Assembly (NCBI GenBank): GCA_963808705.1
Contig: CAWEHB010000013.1
Location: 372,001-436,000 of the forward strand
Length of the DNA: 64,000 bases
Direction: 5' to 3'
Origin: JASHPR01 sp963808705
Lineage (GTDB): Bacteria; Actinomycetota; Actinomycetes; Streptosporangiales; Streptosporangiaceae
The position numbers and the translations under genes are program-made. Shown here one piece after another: positions 14,661 to 22,896 of this stretch; position 1 is the stretch's first letter, and the number at the start of each line of letters is the position of its first letter. Under the pieces are notes generated by a model. That model saw only the letters and a program-made list of their open reading frames with translations. It did not search any database and was not told where the DNA came from.

Positions 14661-15951
14661 GAGCAAGCTCCTCGAGTGCGGCGTGCGGTCCGATCTCGTC
14701 GATGCGCTCGGCCAGCAGGTCGCCCGGACACCGGCCGGACTCGACCAGCTCGGCCAGGTCAGCGACCGCGGGGACGAGCTGGGCGGGAACCCGCCCGGCG
14801 GCGATCGCCAGGCACCGGCGGGCGGATTCGGCCAGCGCGGCGTCGCCCAGGCCGCGGCGGGCGGCCAGGTCCCAGAGCGGGGCGGTCCGCTCCGTGGCCT
14901 CCGTGGCCAGGTCTGCGGCGACGGGGTCGTCCATGAGCGTGGCGACCACCGCGGCGATGGCCGGCCACCATCGCGGCGCGGTCATGTCGAGGTACCGCAG
15001 CTCGAGGTAGCCGCGCAGCCGGACCGGCGGGAACAGCGTGGTCAGGTGGGTATCGAGGTCGGCGGCCGTCGGGGCCCGCCCGCCCAGGCGGACCTTCCCG
15101 CTCGCCCACTGCTCGAACGGGACCGGCTGGCTCACGGCCGCCATCTCGTCGCGGCCGGTCCTGACGAACGCCACCGGGGCGCGCAGCGCGTAGCAGGCCC
15201 AGGCCGAGGCCGGGTCGAGGGCGGCGCCGGACGCCGCGTCCGGGGCCGGGGCCGTGCAGCCGGGCACCGGGCCGCAGGCCCGCGCGTCCAGGCCGCTCCA
15301 CGCCCGCTGGCGCGCTGACTTCCACCCGGTGTCGCGCCCGTTCAGCCAGGGGGAGCTCGCGGAGACCGCTATCAGCGTCGGGCCGAGCCGGTACGCCCGG
15401 GCCACCCGCTCCGGCCACCCGCGCTCCGGCCCGGCCTGCAGGTTGACCTGGAGCGCGGCGGTGGAGTTCATCATCACCGCGCCGGGCTCTCCCCGGCCGG
15501 TGGCGGCGTAGTGCTGTTCCATGGCGCGGTACCGCGGGCGCGGGTTGACCCGCCGGGGCGGCCGGAGCGGGTCGGCGCCCGCGTGAGCCAGGCCGAGGCG
15601 GAGCCCGGCCAGGGTCAGCCGGGTGCCCTGCACGTCGTGGCGCAACTCGGTGACGGCGGCCAGGATGCCCGGGGCCGGCGGACTGGACAGCTCCAGCTGG
15701 CCGCCGGGCTCGAGGGTGACCGAGCACCGTCCGGCGGCCGCGCGGACGATGTCCGGCATCGGGTCGATCCGGTCCCAGGCCACGCGATCGGCCACCGAGT
15801 CCAGGTCCACGAGGTGGGTCTCGATCTCCAGCCCGACCGGGCCGATCTTCGACGGGGCGAGCGCCGCCCGGCGCGAGCGGGCATAGGCGTCATCGACGGT
15901 CAGCGGCTCGGCCTGGCTGAGGGCGTCGACGGCAACGGGCGGGACGGTCAT
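14653..15951 (-). CDS. egtA: Glutamate-cysteine ligase EgtA
   Basis: EgtA makes gamma-glutamylcysteine with ATP for ergothioneine synthesis. The 432 residues show the GCS2-type features VGLEIETHLVDL near residue 38, VTLEPGGQLELSSPP near 80, the active-site segment MMNSTAALQVNLQAG near 170, and NGRDTGWKSARQRAWSGLD. Length and motifs match the actinobacterial EgtA family rather than the YbdK ligases. It is the first gene of the minus-strand egtA-egtB-egtD unit. An AT-rich patch at 16068-16080 upstream could hold its -10 element, but I see no convincing -35 partner. Confidence 0.92.
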   Translation of the reverse strand: MTVPPVAVDALSQAEPLTVDDAYARSRRAALAPSKIGPVGLEIETHLVDLDSVADRVAWDRIDPMPDIVRAAAGRCSVTLEPGGQLELSSPPAPGILAAVTELRHDVQGTRLTLAGLRLGLAHAGADPLRPPRRVNPRPRYRAMEQHYAATGRGEPGAVMMNSTAALQVNLQAGPERGWPERVARAYRLGPTLIAVSASSPWLNGRDTGWKSARQRAWSGLDARACGPVPGCTAPAPDAASGAALDPASAWACYALRAPVAFVRTGRDEMAAVSQPVPFEQWASGKVRLGGRAPTAADLDTHLTTLFPPVRLRGYLELRYLDMTAPRWWPAIAAVVATLMDDPVAADLATEATERTAPLWDLAARRGLGDAALAESARRCLAIAAGRVPAQLVPAVADLAELVESGRCPGDLLAERIDEIGPHAALEELAHA

Positions 15952-16255
15952 GACGACCCCCTCCAGGTCCGGGCCGGCGGACTAGCGATGTCCGCCGCGG
16001 GTCGGTGCGGGGGCGACCGAACTGCAGCCGTCCGCTGTGCGGGCCACCGGTTTCTGGGGCGGCCTGCGGATTTATTTTATCGCGGCTGGCGCGTGCTCCC
16101 CGGACGCAGGGGGCAGGTGAGGCGGGCCCGGGCACCGGGATCGGCCTAGAAGCCCTGTTCGGCCGGTATCTCTGATGACTCGATCAGGTCAGAAAATTTT
16201 TTCTAGCGCTACGGCGCGCCGCGCCGTGGCCGGGCCCGGACCGCCCTGCGTGCCG

Positions 16256-16284
16256 TTGACCGCCGTCGGCCCCGGGTCTATCCT
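16256..16284 (+). promoter_or_regulatory. Sigma-70-type promoter for the MetE-like gene
   Basis: TTGACC at 16256-16261 and TATCCT at 16279-16284 are separated by 17 bases, close to the actinobacterial housekeeping consensus. The -10 box lies inside an inverted repeat (CTATCC-TCCC-GGATAG, 16278-16293), a possible repressor site. The predicted transcript has a leader of about 155 bases before the ATG at 16447. Confidence 0.6.
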
Positions 16285-16360
16285 CCCGGATAGGCAGCAT
16301 GAGACAGGCCGGTCTATCTCTACTGTTCGCAGCAACCAGCACGATGCGCCGCTCTAGGGT

Positions 16361-16396
16361 GCGCCGCTACCCGCGTTCCACGTCCGGTAGTGGCGT
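16361..16396 (+). promoter_or_regulatory. Leader hairpin in the 5' UTR of the MetE-like gene
   Basis: Arms 16361-16371 and 16386-16396 form an 11-base-pair stem (two G-U pairs) with a 14-base loop. It lies between the predicted promoter and the start codon, 50 bases before the ATG. It could be part of a ligand- or translation-controlled leader; no known riboswitch consensus is seen. Confidence 0.45.
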
Positions 16397-16446
16397 GACG
16401 CAGCGCTGCGCCGTGTCCGCAGACGAACTAGGGATGACGATGCGCC

Positions 16447-17622
16447 ATGACTGACTACGACCCGCGTACCGCGACCGGAATCCCGACCGAGCCCGTCGGC
16501 TCGCTGCCGCGCCCGAGCAAGCTGCAGCAGGCCTACGCCCAGTACGACGCCGGGGAGATCACCCACGACCAGCTCGAAGCCGAGCAGGACAAGGCGGTCA
16601 AGGACTCGATCGAGCGCAGCGAGGCCACCGGGGAGCCGATCATCTCCGACGGCGAGCAGCGGTGGTCGAGCTTCGCGACCTACGCCATCACCGACACCCT
16701 GGCCGGCACCGGGCTCGCCGACCACCTGGCCGGGGACGGAGGCCAGTACTTCGCGATCTTCGCTGACGGGCACCGCCGCCAGTTGCCCCGGCTTACCGGC
16801 GGGCCGTTCCGGTACCAGACCTACGCCGCCGACACCCTGAAGAAGGCCATCGGCCTGGCCCGCAAGCCCATGAAGCAGGCCGTGATCGCCCCGTCCATGC
16901 TGGCCCTGCTGTACCCGCTCGATGCCGAGGTGCCCGGCTACTCGCGGGAGAGCTTCGAGGAAGACCTCGTCAGCGAGTGCGAGAAGGACATCCGGCAGGC
17001 CTTCGCCGCCGGGGCCGCGCGGGTGTCCATCGACTTCACCGAGGGGCGGCTGGCGACCCGGGCGGACCCGCGCAACCCGTGGACCGGCCGGAACATGCTG
17101 CCGCACTTCATCGAGCTCAACAACCGGGTCCTCGACCGCTTCACCGCGGACGAGCGTTCCCGGATCGGCATCCACACCTGCCCCGGCGGCGACCGTGACT
17201 CGGTGCACAGCGCGGACGTCGACTACAACGACCTGCTGCCCGGCATGTTCGGGATGAACGCCGGGTACTTCCTGATCCAGCTGGCCAGCGAGCGGGACCG
17301 GGACCGTGTCTACGGGCTCATCGGAAAGCACCTGCGCGGTGACGCGAACGGCGTGCCGCAGTTCGCGTACATCGGCGTGATCAACCCGCTGAACCCGCGG
17401 GTGGAGAGCGCCGAGGAGGTCCGTGACGCCCTGGTCCGGGCGTCGAACTTCATCCCGGCCGAGCGCCTCGGCTCCACCGACGACTGCGGCTTCTCGCCGT
17501 TCAGCATCGACGAGAAGCCCAACCACGGCTCACCAGATTTCGCCCGGGACGTCGCGTTCCAGAAGATCGCGAACCGGGTGCGGGGAACCAGGCTCGCCGC
17601 GGACAAGCTCGGCGTCGGCTGA
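16447..17622 (+). CDS. Cobalamin-independent methionine synthase (MetE C-terminal type) homologue
   Basis: The 391-residue single-barrel protein corresponds to the C-terminal catalytic half of MetE. It starts with TEPVGSLPRPSKLQQAY, has the substrate loop ISDGEQRWSSFATY, and the zinc-thiolate ligands HTCPGGD near residue 242 and DDCGFSPF near 345, with a Glu between. Proteins of this length lack the N-terminal folate-binding barrel of full MetE, so they cannot be assumed to use methyltetrahydrofolate. Related short enzymes use other methyl donors or act in degradation. The gene stands alone between the egt cluster and a convergent TetR gene. Confidence 0.85.
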   Translation: MTDYDPRTATGIPTEPVGSLPRPSKLQQAYAQYDAGEITHDQLEAEQDKAVKDSIERSEATGEPIISDGEQRWSSFATYAITDTLAGTGLADHLAGDGGQYFAIFADGHRRQLPRLTGGPFRYQTYAADTLKKAIGLARKPMKQAVIAPSMLALLYPLDAEVPGYSRESFEEDLVSECEKDIRQAFAAGAARVSIDFTEGRLATRADPRNPWTGRNMLPHFIELNNRVLDRFTADERSRIGIHTCPGGDRDSVHSADVDYNDLLPGMFGMNAGYFLIQLASERDRDRVYGLIGKHLRGDANGVPQFAYIGVINPLNPRVESAEEVRDALVRASNFIPAERLGSTDDCGFSPFSIDEKPNHGSPDFARDVAFQKIANRVRGTRLAADKLGVG

Positions 17623-17675
17623 GGTTTCCCCGCCCTCCGGCTGGCGGCGGCCGAGCGGTCGCGCGGCCGCCGCCC

Positions 17676-18281
17676 TCAGCCGGGGGCGCACTCTCTGAGC
17701 AGCAGTTCGCCGACCTCGCGGGCACGGGCCGCGGCCTCCGTGTCACCCTCGTGAGCGGCCATGATCGAGCCCTTCATGAGGATGTGCCACTTGCGCGCGA
17801 ACGAGTCCGGGTCGGCGACGCCGGCCGCCGCCGCGAGCTCCCCGATATACGCCCGGATGTTGGCCAGGTGGCCGACCGCGGCCTGGTGCACCGGATGCCC
17901 GGGGTCGTTAACCTCGATCATCGTGGTCAGGAACGAGCAGCCCTCGAAGTCGGGCTGGCTGAACCACTCGGAAAAGACGTCGAATATCGCCAGCAGCTGC
18001 TCCCGGGGCGTTTCTCCGCGCCGCCGGCTCTCGGCTTCCAGCCACTCGCGCGTCCACAATTGTTCCCGGCGGCGCAGGAAATCGATAATCAGGTCGTCCT
18101 TGGACGGGAAATTCCGGTAGAGCGTCATCTTCGCGGTCCCGGCCCTGGCGATAACCGCATCAACCCCGACCGCCCGCAGCCCCTCCCGGCTGAACAGCTC
18201 ATACGCGGCGCGGCTCACCCGCTCGCGCCCGGTTTCCTGAGCGTCCCGCGAGCGCTTGCCCGGGTTGGTTCGGTCTGTCAT
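17676..18281 (-). CDS. TetR/AcrR family transcriptional regulator
   Basis: The 200 residues from ATG 18281 (GGTGG just upstream) carry an N-terminal TetR helix-turn-helix: RERVSRAAYELFSREGLRAV, VDAVIARAGTAKMTLYRNFP, SKDDLI. The C-terminal ligand domain (EWFSQPDFEGCSFLTTMIEV; FARKWHILMKGSIMAAHEGD) resembles the YcdC/AefR-like branch, in which FEGC is conserved. It lies 147 bases downstream of the SRPBCC gene on the same strand and probably regulates it or an unlinked target. The ligand is unknown. Confidence 0.9.
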   Translation of the reverse strand: MTDRTNPGKRSRDAQETGRERVSRAAYELFSREGLRAVGVDAVIARAGTAKMTLYRNFPSKDDLIIDFLRRREQLWTREWLEAESRRRGETPREQLLAIFDVFSEWFSQPDFEGCSFLTTMIEVNDPGHPVHQAAVGHLANIRAYIGELAAAAGVADPDSFARKWHILMKGSIMAAHEGDTEAAARAREVGELLLRECAPG

Positions 18282-18428
18282 ATCCACCGGCCATCTGTTC
18301 CACCGCCGTTTCGCAAAGTGTACCCACGCCTTCATGCCGCCCAGCTTGTCGATCAGTAATCCGGCGGGCGTTGCGGCCGATACGGTTATTCATGCGGAAC
18401 TCAAGCAGCAGGCTCTGCACCGGGTGCG

Positions 18429-18842
18429 CTATGCGGACACCAGCTTTTGCAGGTTGGCCAGGGACTCGGTGATGTCCCGGCGCATCTTGGGGACGAGGAG
18501 CCGCAGCAGGGACCCGAACGTGCCCTGGACCTCAACCCTCTTGATCACCCGGACGTGTCCCTCGGCGACCGGCTCGATCCGGTGGATGAAGATGACCTTG
18601 CCCATGGGCATCGGGCATTCGGTCACCCAGCGCCGCTCGTCGTCGACCGCCGTGATGGTGAAGGAGCCGCCGAGGTTGCCGCGCTGCTTGGCCCAGCCGG
18701 AGACCCCTGGCTGGAACGGGCCGTCCAGGCGGGCGATCTCCTTGCTGACGTCCCACTCGGGCCAGCGAGCCACATCGGTCCACACCTTCCAGACCTCGGC
18801 TGGCTCAGCGCGGAACGCTGCCTCGCATTCGAATAGGTACAT
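18429..18842 (-). CDS. SRPBCC (START-like) family protein
   Basis: ATG 18842 gives 137 residues beginning MYLFECEAAFRAEPAEVWKV. VWKVWTDVARWPEWDVSKEIARL is the characteristic first helix and W-P-x-W-D motif of polyketide-cyclase/START-like proteins that fold around a hydrophobic ligand cavity. The end (LLVPKMRRDITESLANLQKL) is the long C-terminal helix that closes the cavity. Function is open: ligand carrier, cyclase or stress protein. It is followed on the same strand by a TetR regulator that may sense the same hydrophobic ligand. Confidence 0.85.
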   Translation of the reverse strand: MYLFECEAAFRAEPAEVWKVWTDVARWPEWDVSKEIARLDGPFQPGVSGWAKQRGNLGGSFTITAVDDERRWVTECPMPMGKVIFIHRIEPVAEGHVRVIKRVEVQGTFGSLLRLLVPKMRRDITESLANLQKLVSA

Positions 18843-18948
18843 GCCCCGCCCTAGCAAAGCTCGGCTGCACAAAACGCTAGCCGGCCCATGCCCGCGCCGA
18901 CGCATATTCGCCTAATCCGGGACGAGGGGCCCGGGGCAGTACCGGGTG

Positions 18949-19389
18949 CTACCGGGCGGTCTGGCGGGCCAGCAGCACCACCCCGGCCCGGTCGTAGGTG
19001 TCGAAGTAGATGAACCCGGAGCCGTTGTCCCGCTGCCCGCGCGCCAGGACGTCCAGGCCGAGGGCGGTTCCGGCCGCGGCCGCGGCGTCGAGGCCGGACT
19101 CGAAGCCGATGTGGAAGACGCCTTCGCCGTGGGCGTCCAGGAACCGCCGCTGCGGGCAGTCGAGCTCGGGTGGCTGGCAGAGCTGGAGCTGCACGTTGTC
19201 CAGGTTCGCCACCTTGTACTTCAGGGCGTAGAAGGCGTCCGGGCTGGGCACGGACAGCCGGGTGTACCCGGTCAGCGGCGGGTAGTCCTGCCAGGGCCCG
19301 ATGCCTGCCGACTCGTACCAGGCGACGCTGGCGTCGATGTCGCGCACGACGATGCAGATGTGGTGCAGCTCGCGGAACGGCTCGGTCAT
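18949..19389 (-). CDS. VOC family (glyoxalase/epimerase-like) protein, last gene of the catabolic operon
   Basis: The 146-residue protein begins ELHHICIVVRDIDASVAWY, a typical vicinal-oxygen-chelate module with a metal histidine. A second module ends GFIYFDTYDRAGVVLLARQ, and GVFHIGFESGLD supplies a further His/Glu pair. Layout resembles methylmalonyl-CoA epimerases and short-chain lactoylglutathione lyases. The start overlaps the preceding dehydrogenase stop by four bases (ATGA), so it is translationally coupled as sixth gene of the operon. An epimerase or isomerase step on the operon's substrate is plausible but unproven. Confidence 0.85.
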   Translation of the reverse strand: MTEPFRELHHICIVVRDIDASVAWYESAGIGPWQDYPPLTGYTRLSVPSPDAFYALKYKVANLDNVQLQLCQPPELDCPQRRFLDAHGEGVFHIGFESGLDAAAAAGTALGLDVLARGQRDNGSGFIYFDTYDRAGVVLLARQTAR

Positions 19390-20456
19390 CGGCGGGCCTC
19401 CAGGGGTGCGGCCAGGGCGGCCAGGACGCGGTCGTTGAACTCGTCCAGGCCGATGGTCTCGGTCCCCGGCGCGGCGAGGTCGTAGGTCGGGGCGGCGTGG
19501 TCGAGCACGGTGTCCAGGGCGCGGCGGACCCTGGCGTGCAGGCCGAGGGCGGCGAGGTCCGGGCACCAGGCGAGCAGGTCGGCCACCGCGAGCCAGGCGC
19601 CGGTCGGGTTGGACCGGCGGCTTCCGGTGCGGTGCGGCGACGAGCCGTGCGCGGGCTCGAACAGCCCCGTGGCGCCGCGCCCGAACGCGCGGTCGGGGTT
19701 GATCGTCGCCGATCCGCACAGGGCCGGCGAGCCCGCCCGGGCGCAGACGATGTCGGAGAGGATGTCGCCGAAGATCCCCTCGGTGACGATGACCGACGGC
19801 AGCTGCTCGAAGGCGACTAGCTCGTAGGCGGCGCGGTCGACGTTGACGTCGGCAAACGCGACCCCCGAGGCCGCGGCCACGGCGTGCGCGGTGCGCCGCC
19901 ACAGCCGGGACGTGGCGAACACGCTCGCCTTGTCGACGCTGATCGCACGCTGCCCCGGGTGCTGGCGGGCGTAGCCGACGGCGATGTCGAACACCTCCCG
20001 CACCCGGGCGGGCTCGAGCACGAGCAGGTCCTCCGCGGGACGGTGGCCGTCGCTGTCGACGTGGCGGTCGGGCCCCGCGTAGGCGCCGCCGGTGATGTTG
20101 CGGACGATGGTCACGTCCTCGCCGCCGGGGACGCGCACGGTGCGCACGCTGATGCGCAGGTCGAAGAGGTGACGGAGCTCGATGAGCGCGGCCTCGGGGT
20201 TCGGGCACTGATCGGCCGTGATGCCGGGATGCGTCCCCACCGCGCCGGACAGGATGACGTCGGCGTCCCGGCAGGCGGCGATCGTCTCCCCGGGCAGCAC
20301 CGAGCCGGTCTGGGCCCACCCGGTAGTCCCGTACGGCCACGGGCCGGTGATCCGGACCGGCGCGCCGTCGCGTTCGAGCTGACGCAGGAACGCCAGCGGT
20401 CCGTCGAGGATCTCGGCGCCGATGCCGTCGCCGGGCAGGAGCGTGATCGTGCTCAT
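19386..20456 (-). CDS. Isopropylmalate/isocitrate-dehydrogenase-like beta-decarboxylating dehydrogenase of unknown substrate
   Basis: The 356 residues belong to the LeuB/Icd/tartrate dehydrogenase superfamily: ITLLPGDGIGAEI at the start, VRNITGGAYAGP (catalytic Tyr), SVDKASVFATSRLWR (catalytic Lys), DVNVDRAAYELV and EGIFGDILSD (metal Asp residues), and the cofactor loop FEPAHGSSPHRTG. The substrate helix reads ELRHLFDLRISVRT instead of the LRxxLxLxANLRP of true LeuB, so leucine biosynthesis is unlikely. It would oxidatively decarboxylate a 2-hydroxyacid made by the operon. Starts and stops overlap neighbours by four bases on both sides. Confidence 0.82.
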   Translation of the reverse strand: MSTITLLPGDGIGAEILDGPLAFLRQLERDGAPVRITGPWPYGTTGWAQTGSVLPGETIAACRDADVILSGAVGTHPGITADQCPNPEAALIELRHLFDLRISVRTVRVPGGEDVTIVRNITGGAYAGPDRHVDSDGHRPAEDLLVLEPARVREVFDIAVGYARQHPGQRAISVDKASVFATSRLWRRTAHAVAAASGVAFADVNVDRAAYELVAFEQLPSVIVTEGIFGDILSDIVCARAGSPALCGSATINPDRAFGRGATGLFEPAHGSSPHRTGSRRSNPTGAWLAVADLLAWCPDLAALGLHARVRRALDTVLDHAAPTYDLAAPGTETIGLDEFNDRVLAALAAPLEARR

Positions 20457-21295
20457 GGGAGCAGCAGCCCGCGGGTCTGGGTGGTCATGATGGCGGCGGC
20501 GCGGGCCGGGCCCACGGCCCGTTCGAGGGCGTGCAGCCAGGGGGGCACGGCCGCGGCCGGCGGGTCGTGATGCGCGTGGCCGAGGTCGCCGCCGAACGCG
20601 AACAGGGACGCCGGGTACGTGGCGGCGAGGCCGAGGCAGGAGTGGCCGGCGTCGTTCAGCAGGTCGGGCAGCACGCCGAGCTCGAGGTACGCGCCGAGGT
20701 CGCGCAGCCCGCCCGCCGACTCGGGGTTCCAGTGCAGGAACGCCAGCATCGGGTGGTTGACCAGCAGCCGCTGCACGCCGCGCCGCCGGGCCTCGGTGAA
20801 CAGGACCATGGTCTCGGCGGCCGACAGGTGGCCGCTGGCGAGCAGGAGATCGTGGGCGGCGACGACGTCGAGGACGTCGAACCACTCGGGCCGCAGCGTC
20901 ATGTCGTCGGTGATCACCTCGACCAGCCGCAGCTCGAAGCCGCGGTGCACCGCGAGTTCCGGGGACGCCGCGCCGGCCTTGTGGGTCCGCGACGACACGG
21001 TCGGCATCCAGGCCACCCGGCCGCCGAGCCGAGCGGCGATCTCCACGGCGTCCGGGTTGGCCCCGCCGACCGGGCTGTTCAGCACGATTCCCCCGAACGC
21101 GCCGTCGCCGGCGGCAGCGGCCCGCTCCACGGTGCTGCCCTCGTGGGCTTTGAGCACGACGGCGCTGAACCCGACCGCGCGCTCGGCCGCGACCGTGGCG
21201 CGGTCGTCGCCGTGCCGCGGCAGCAGGCTCGGTGCCGCGTGCGCGTGCAGGTCGGCCATGTCCGTCGCCCAGTCCGGGCGGGGCACGGCCGTCAT
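20453..21295 (-). CDS. DUF6282-type amidohydrolase-like protein
   Basis: The 280-residue protein has DLHAHAAPSLLPR near residue 14, the HxH metal motif of TIM-barrel metal hydrolases, followed by GFSAVVLKAHEGSTVERA, GGIVLNSPVGGANPDAVEIA, WMPTVSSRTH, LLASGHLSA and LLVNHPML. The succession of histidines matches amidohydrolase-like barrels; I recall this layout from the uncharacterised family DUF6282. It is the fourth gene of the operon, four-base-overlapped at both ends. A hydrolytic or decarboxylating step on an amide, lactone or carboxylate is the simplest inference. Confidence 0.75.
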   Translation of the reverse strand: MTAVPRPDWATDMADLHAHAAPSLLPRHGDDRATVAAERAVGFSAVVLKAHEGSTVERAAAAGDGAFGGIVLNSPVGGANPDAVEIAARLGGRVAWMPTVSSRTHKAGAASPELAVHRGFELRLVEVITDDMTLRPEWFDVLDVVAAHDLLLASGHLSAAETMVLFTEARRRGVQRLLVNHPMLAFLHWNPESAGGLRDLGAYLELGVLPDLLNDAGHSCLGLAATYPASLFAFGGDLGHAHHDPPAAAVPPWLHALERAVGPARAAAIMTTQTRGLLLP

Positions 21296-22896
21296 GACAG
21301 CTCCACCCAGTCGAGGACGGGCTGCTCGGCCAGCAGGCGGCGCTGCACCTTGCCGGCGGCCGCGTCGCGGGGCAGCGCGCCGACCCGGGCCACCGCCACG
21401 GGCCGCATGAACGCGGGCAGGTCGGCGATGCGCCGCCGGATCTGGTCGAGGGGCAGCGGGTCGGCGACCGCGTAGAGGACGACTTCCTCGTCGACCAGCG
21501 CGCCCTGCCGCTTCCACACCGCGTGGTCGCTCAGCCCGGCCACGGCCGCGAGGTGGTTCTCCACGTACGGGATCGGCACGAACTCGCCCTTGACCCGGAT
21601 CGACTCGGCCGCGCGCTCGAGGAACACGAGGTAATCATCGCCGTCGGCGCGGCCGAGGTCCCCGGTGTCGAACCAGCCGCTGGCGTCGCGTGCCGGATCG
21701 ATACCACCCTCGGTGACGTAGCCGTCGAACAGCGCGGCGGGCTCGCGCTCGCGCACGAGGATGACGCCGCGGTCGTCGAGCCGCCAGTCGATGTCGGCGC
21801 GGCCGGGGCCGCCGTGCCGACTGGCGTCGCCCGGGATGTCGTCGTGCGCCGCCGACCAGCGGGCCAGGTGGGATACGCCGCCGGCCTCGGTCGATCCGTA
21901 ACCGGACACCGCCGCCGGGACGCCGAACTGCGCCAGGAACTGGGCGTCGGCGTAGAACATGGTGCGGACCTGGTGCCCGGCGGCGTCGCGGGCGGCGGTG
22001 GCGCGCTTGAGGATCTGCACCGGGGGCGCGTGCAGGATCAGCACGGTGACCCGCTCGCCCACCGCCGCGGGCCAGAACCCGCTGGCCGAGAACCTCCGCA
22101 CGGTCAGCGCGTCGGCCCCGGTGAGCAGGGCGGTAATGATGCCGTAGCCCATCGGGTTGATGTGGAACAGCGGCAGCGGCGCGAGCACCCGGTCGTCCGG
22201 CCGCAGGCCGAGCGCGCCGCCCATGGCCGCCGCCAGCCGGGCGAAGTAGTCGTGGCTCTGCGCGCAGAACTTCGGCAGGCCGGTGGTGCCGGAGGTGTGC
22301 ATGTACGACGCGACCGCGAACCGGCCGGCGGCCAGCCCGGGCAGGGCCTGCGGGTCGGCGCGCCCGGCGTCCCGGGCGAGCGCTATCCGGTCAGGGCCCA
22401 GCACCAGGTCCGGGGCCAGCGGCGCGAGCATCCGACGGGTGAGGTCGTCCGGGTAGCCGGGGTTCACGAGCGCGACCGGGGTTCCGGCGAGCAGGCAGGC
22501 CAGCCAGGTGATGAGGTAGTCGGTCGAGGCGGGCGCGACGAGCGCGACCCGCTGCCCGGGACGCAGCCCGGTCTCGAGCAGGGCCTGCGCCCGGCCGGCG
22601 GCCAGCTCGACCGCGTCACCGAGCGCCACCTGGTCGTCGACGGTGCCGAGCCGCAGGCCGGGCCGGGCCGCGGCCTGCCCGACGATGGCGCGCGCGAGAT
22701 TCACTGTATTTTTCGCTCGCCTCCGGGGCGCTTCAGCCCGCCGTCTTCCCTCCTCGCTCGGGCGCTCGTTCCTCGCGCCCTCGCTCGTCAGTCCAGACGG
22801 CGGCGCGCCCCTTCGGCTCGGACAAGCCTCGTCGCTCAGTCGCAAGCTCCCTCGCTCCTCAGTCCGGGCGGCACCGGGCCCCTCCAGCTCGCTCAT
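21292..22896 (-). CDS. Acyl-CoA ligase (AMP-binding enzyme) with unusual low-complexity N-terminus
   Basis: The ligase core runs from about residue 65: YMHTSGTTGLPK is the P-loop, GYGSTEAGGVSH the adenine motif, WFDTGDLGR the hinge Asp and AAGKVQRRLL carries the C-terminal catalytic Lys. It activates a carboxylate as its CoA thioester. ATG 22896 overlaps the acyl-CoA dehydrogenase stop by four bases, but the first 64 residues are charged low-complexity sequence encoded by a repeat-like block. GTG 22704 (VNLARAIVGQ) is where ligase homology begins. The block may be an in-frame insertion at the original junction. Substrate unknown. Confidence 0.85.
   Translation of the reverse strand: MSELEGPGAARTEERGSLRLSDEACPSRRGAPPSGLTSEGARNERPSEEGRRRAEAPRRRAKNTVNLARAIVGQAAARPGLRLGTVDDQVALGDAVELAAGRAQALLETGLRPGQRVALVAPASTDYLITWLACLLAGTPVALVNPGYPDDLTRRMLAPLAPDLVLGPDRIALARDAGRADPQALPGLAAGRFAVASYMHTSGTTGLPKFCAQSHDYFARLAAAMGGALGLRPDDRVLAPLPLFHINPMGYGIITALLTGADALTVRRFSASGFWPAAVGERVTVLILHAPPVQILKRATAARDAAGHQVRTMFYADAQFLAQFGVPAAVSGYGSTEAGGVSHLARWSAAHDDIPGDASRHGGPGRADIDWRLDDRGVILVREREPAALFDGYVTEGGIDPARDASGWFDTGDLGRADGDDYLVFLERAAESIRVKGEFVPIPYVENHLAAVAGLSDHAVWKRQGALVDEEVVLYAVADPLPLDQIRRRIADLPAFMRPVAVARVGALPRDAAAGKVQRRLLAEQPVLDWVELS
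22705..22890. repeat. Low-complexity CTCGCTC/CAGTC block inserted at a gene junction
   Basis: This stretch is rich in CTCGCTC, CTCAGTC and CGTCAGTCC words; CTCAGTCCGGGCGGC (near 22858) and CGTCAGTCCAGACGGC (near 22787) are two variants of one motif. It differs in composition from the flanking genes and falls exactly between the acyl-CoA dehydrogenase stop and the conserved start of the ligase. It remains open in the ligase frame. Confidence 0.55.

Larger units (their letters stand above)
15952..16446. other. Divergent intergenic region between egtA and the MetE-like gene
   Basis: This 495-base gap has no supported gene. It contains an AT-rich island (GAAAATTTTTTC near 16190-16202), a plus-strand promoter candidate and a leader hairpin, both listed separately. 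Transcription of egtA must start leftward from the 15952-16150 part. I found no cobalamin or SAM riboswitch signature. Confidence 0.6.

Noticed and set aside
16285..16446. Cobalamin or SAM riboswitch for the MetE-like gene
   Set aside because: No B12-box or SAM-I core could be found; only a single hairpin is visible.
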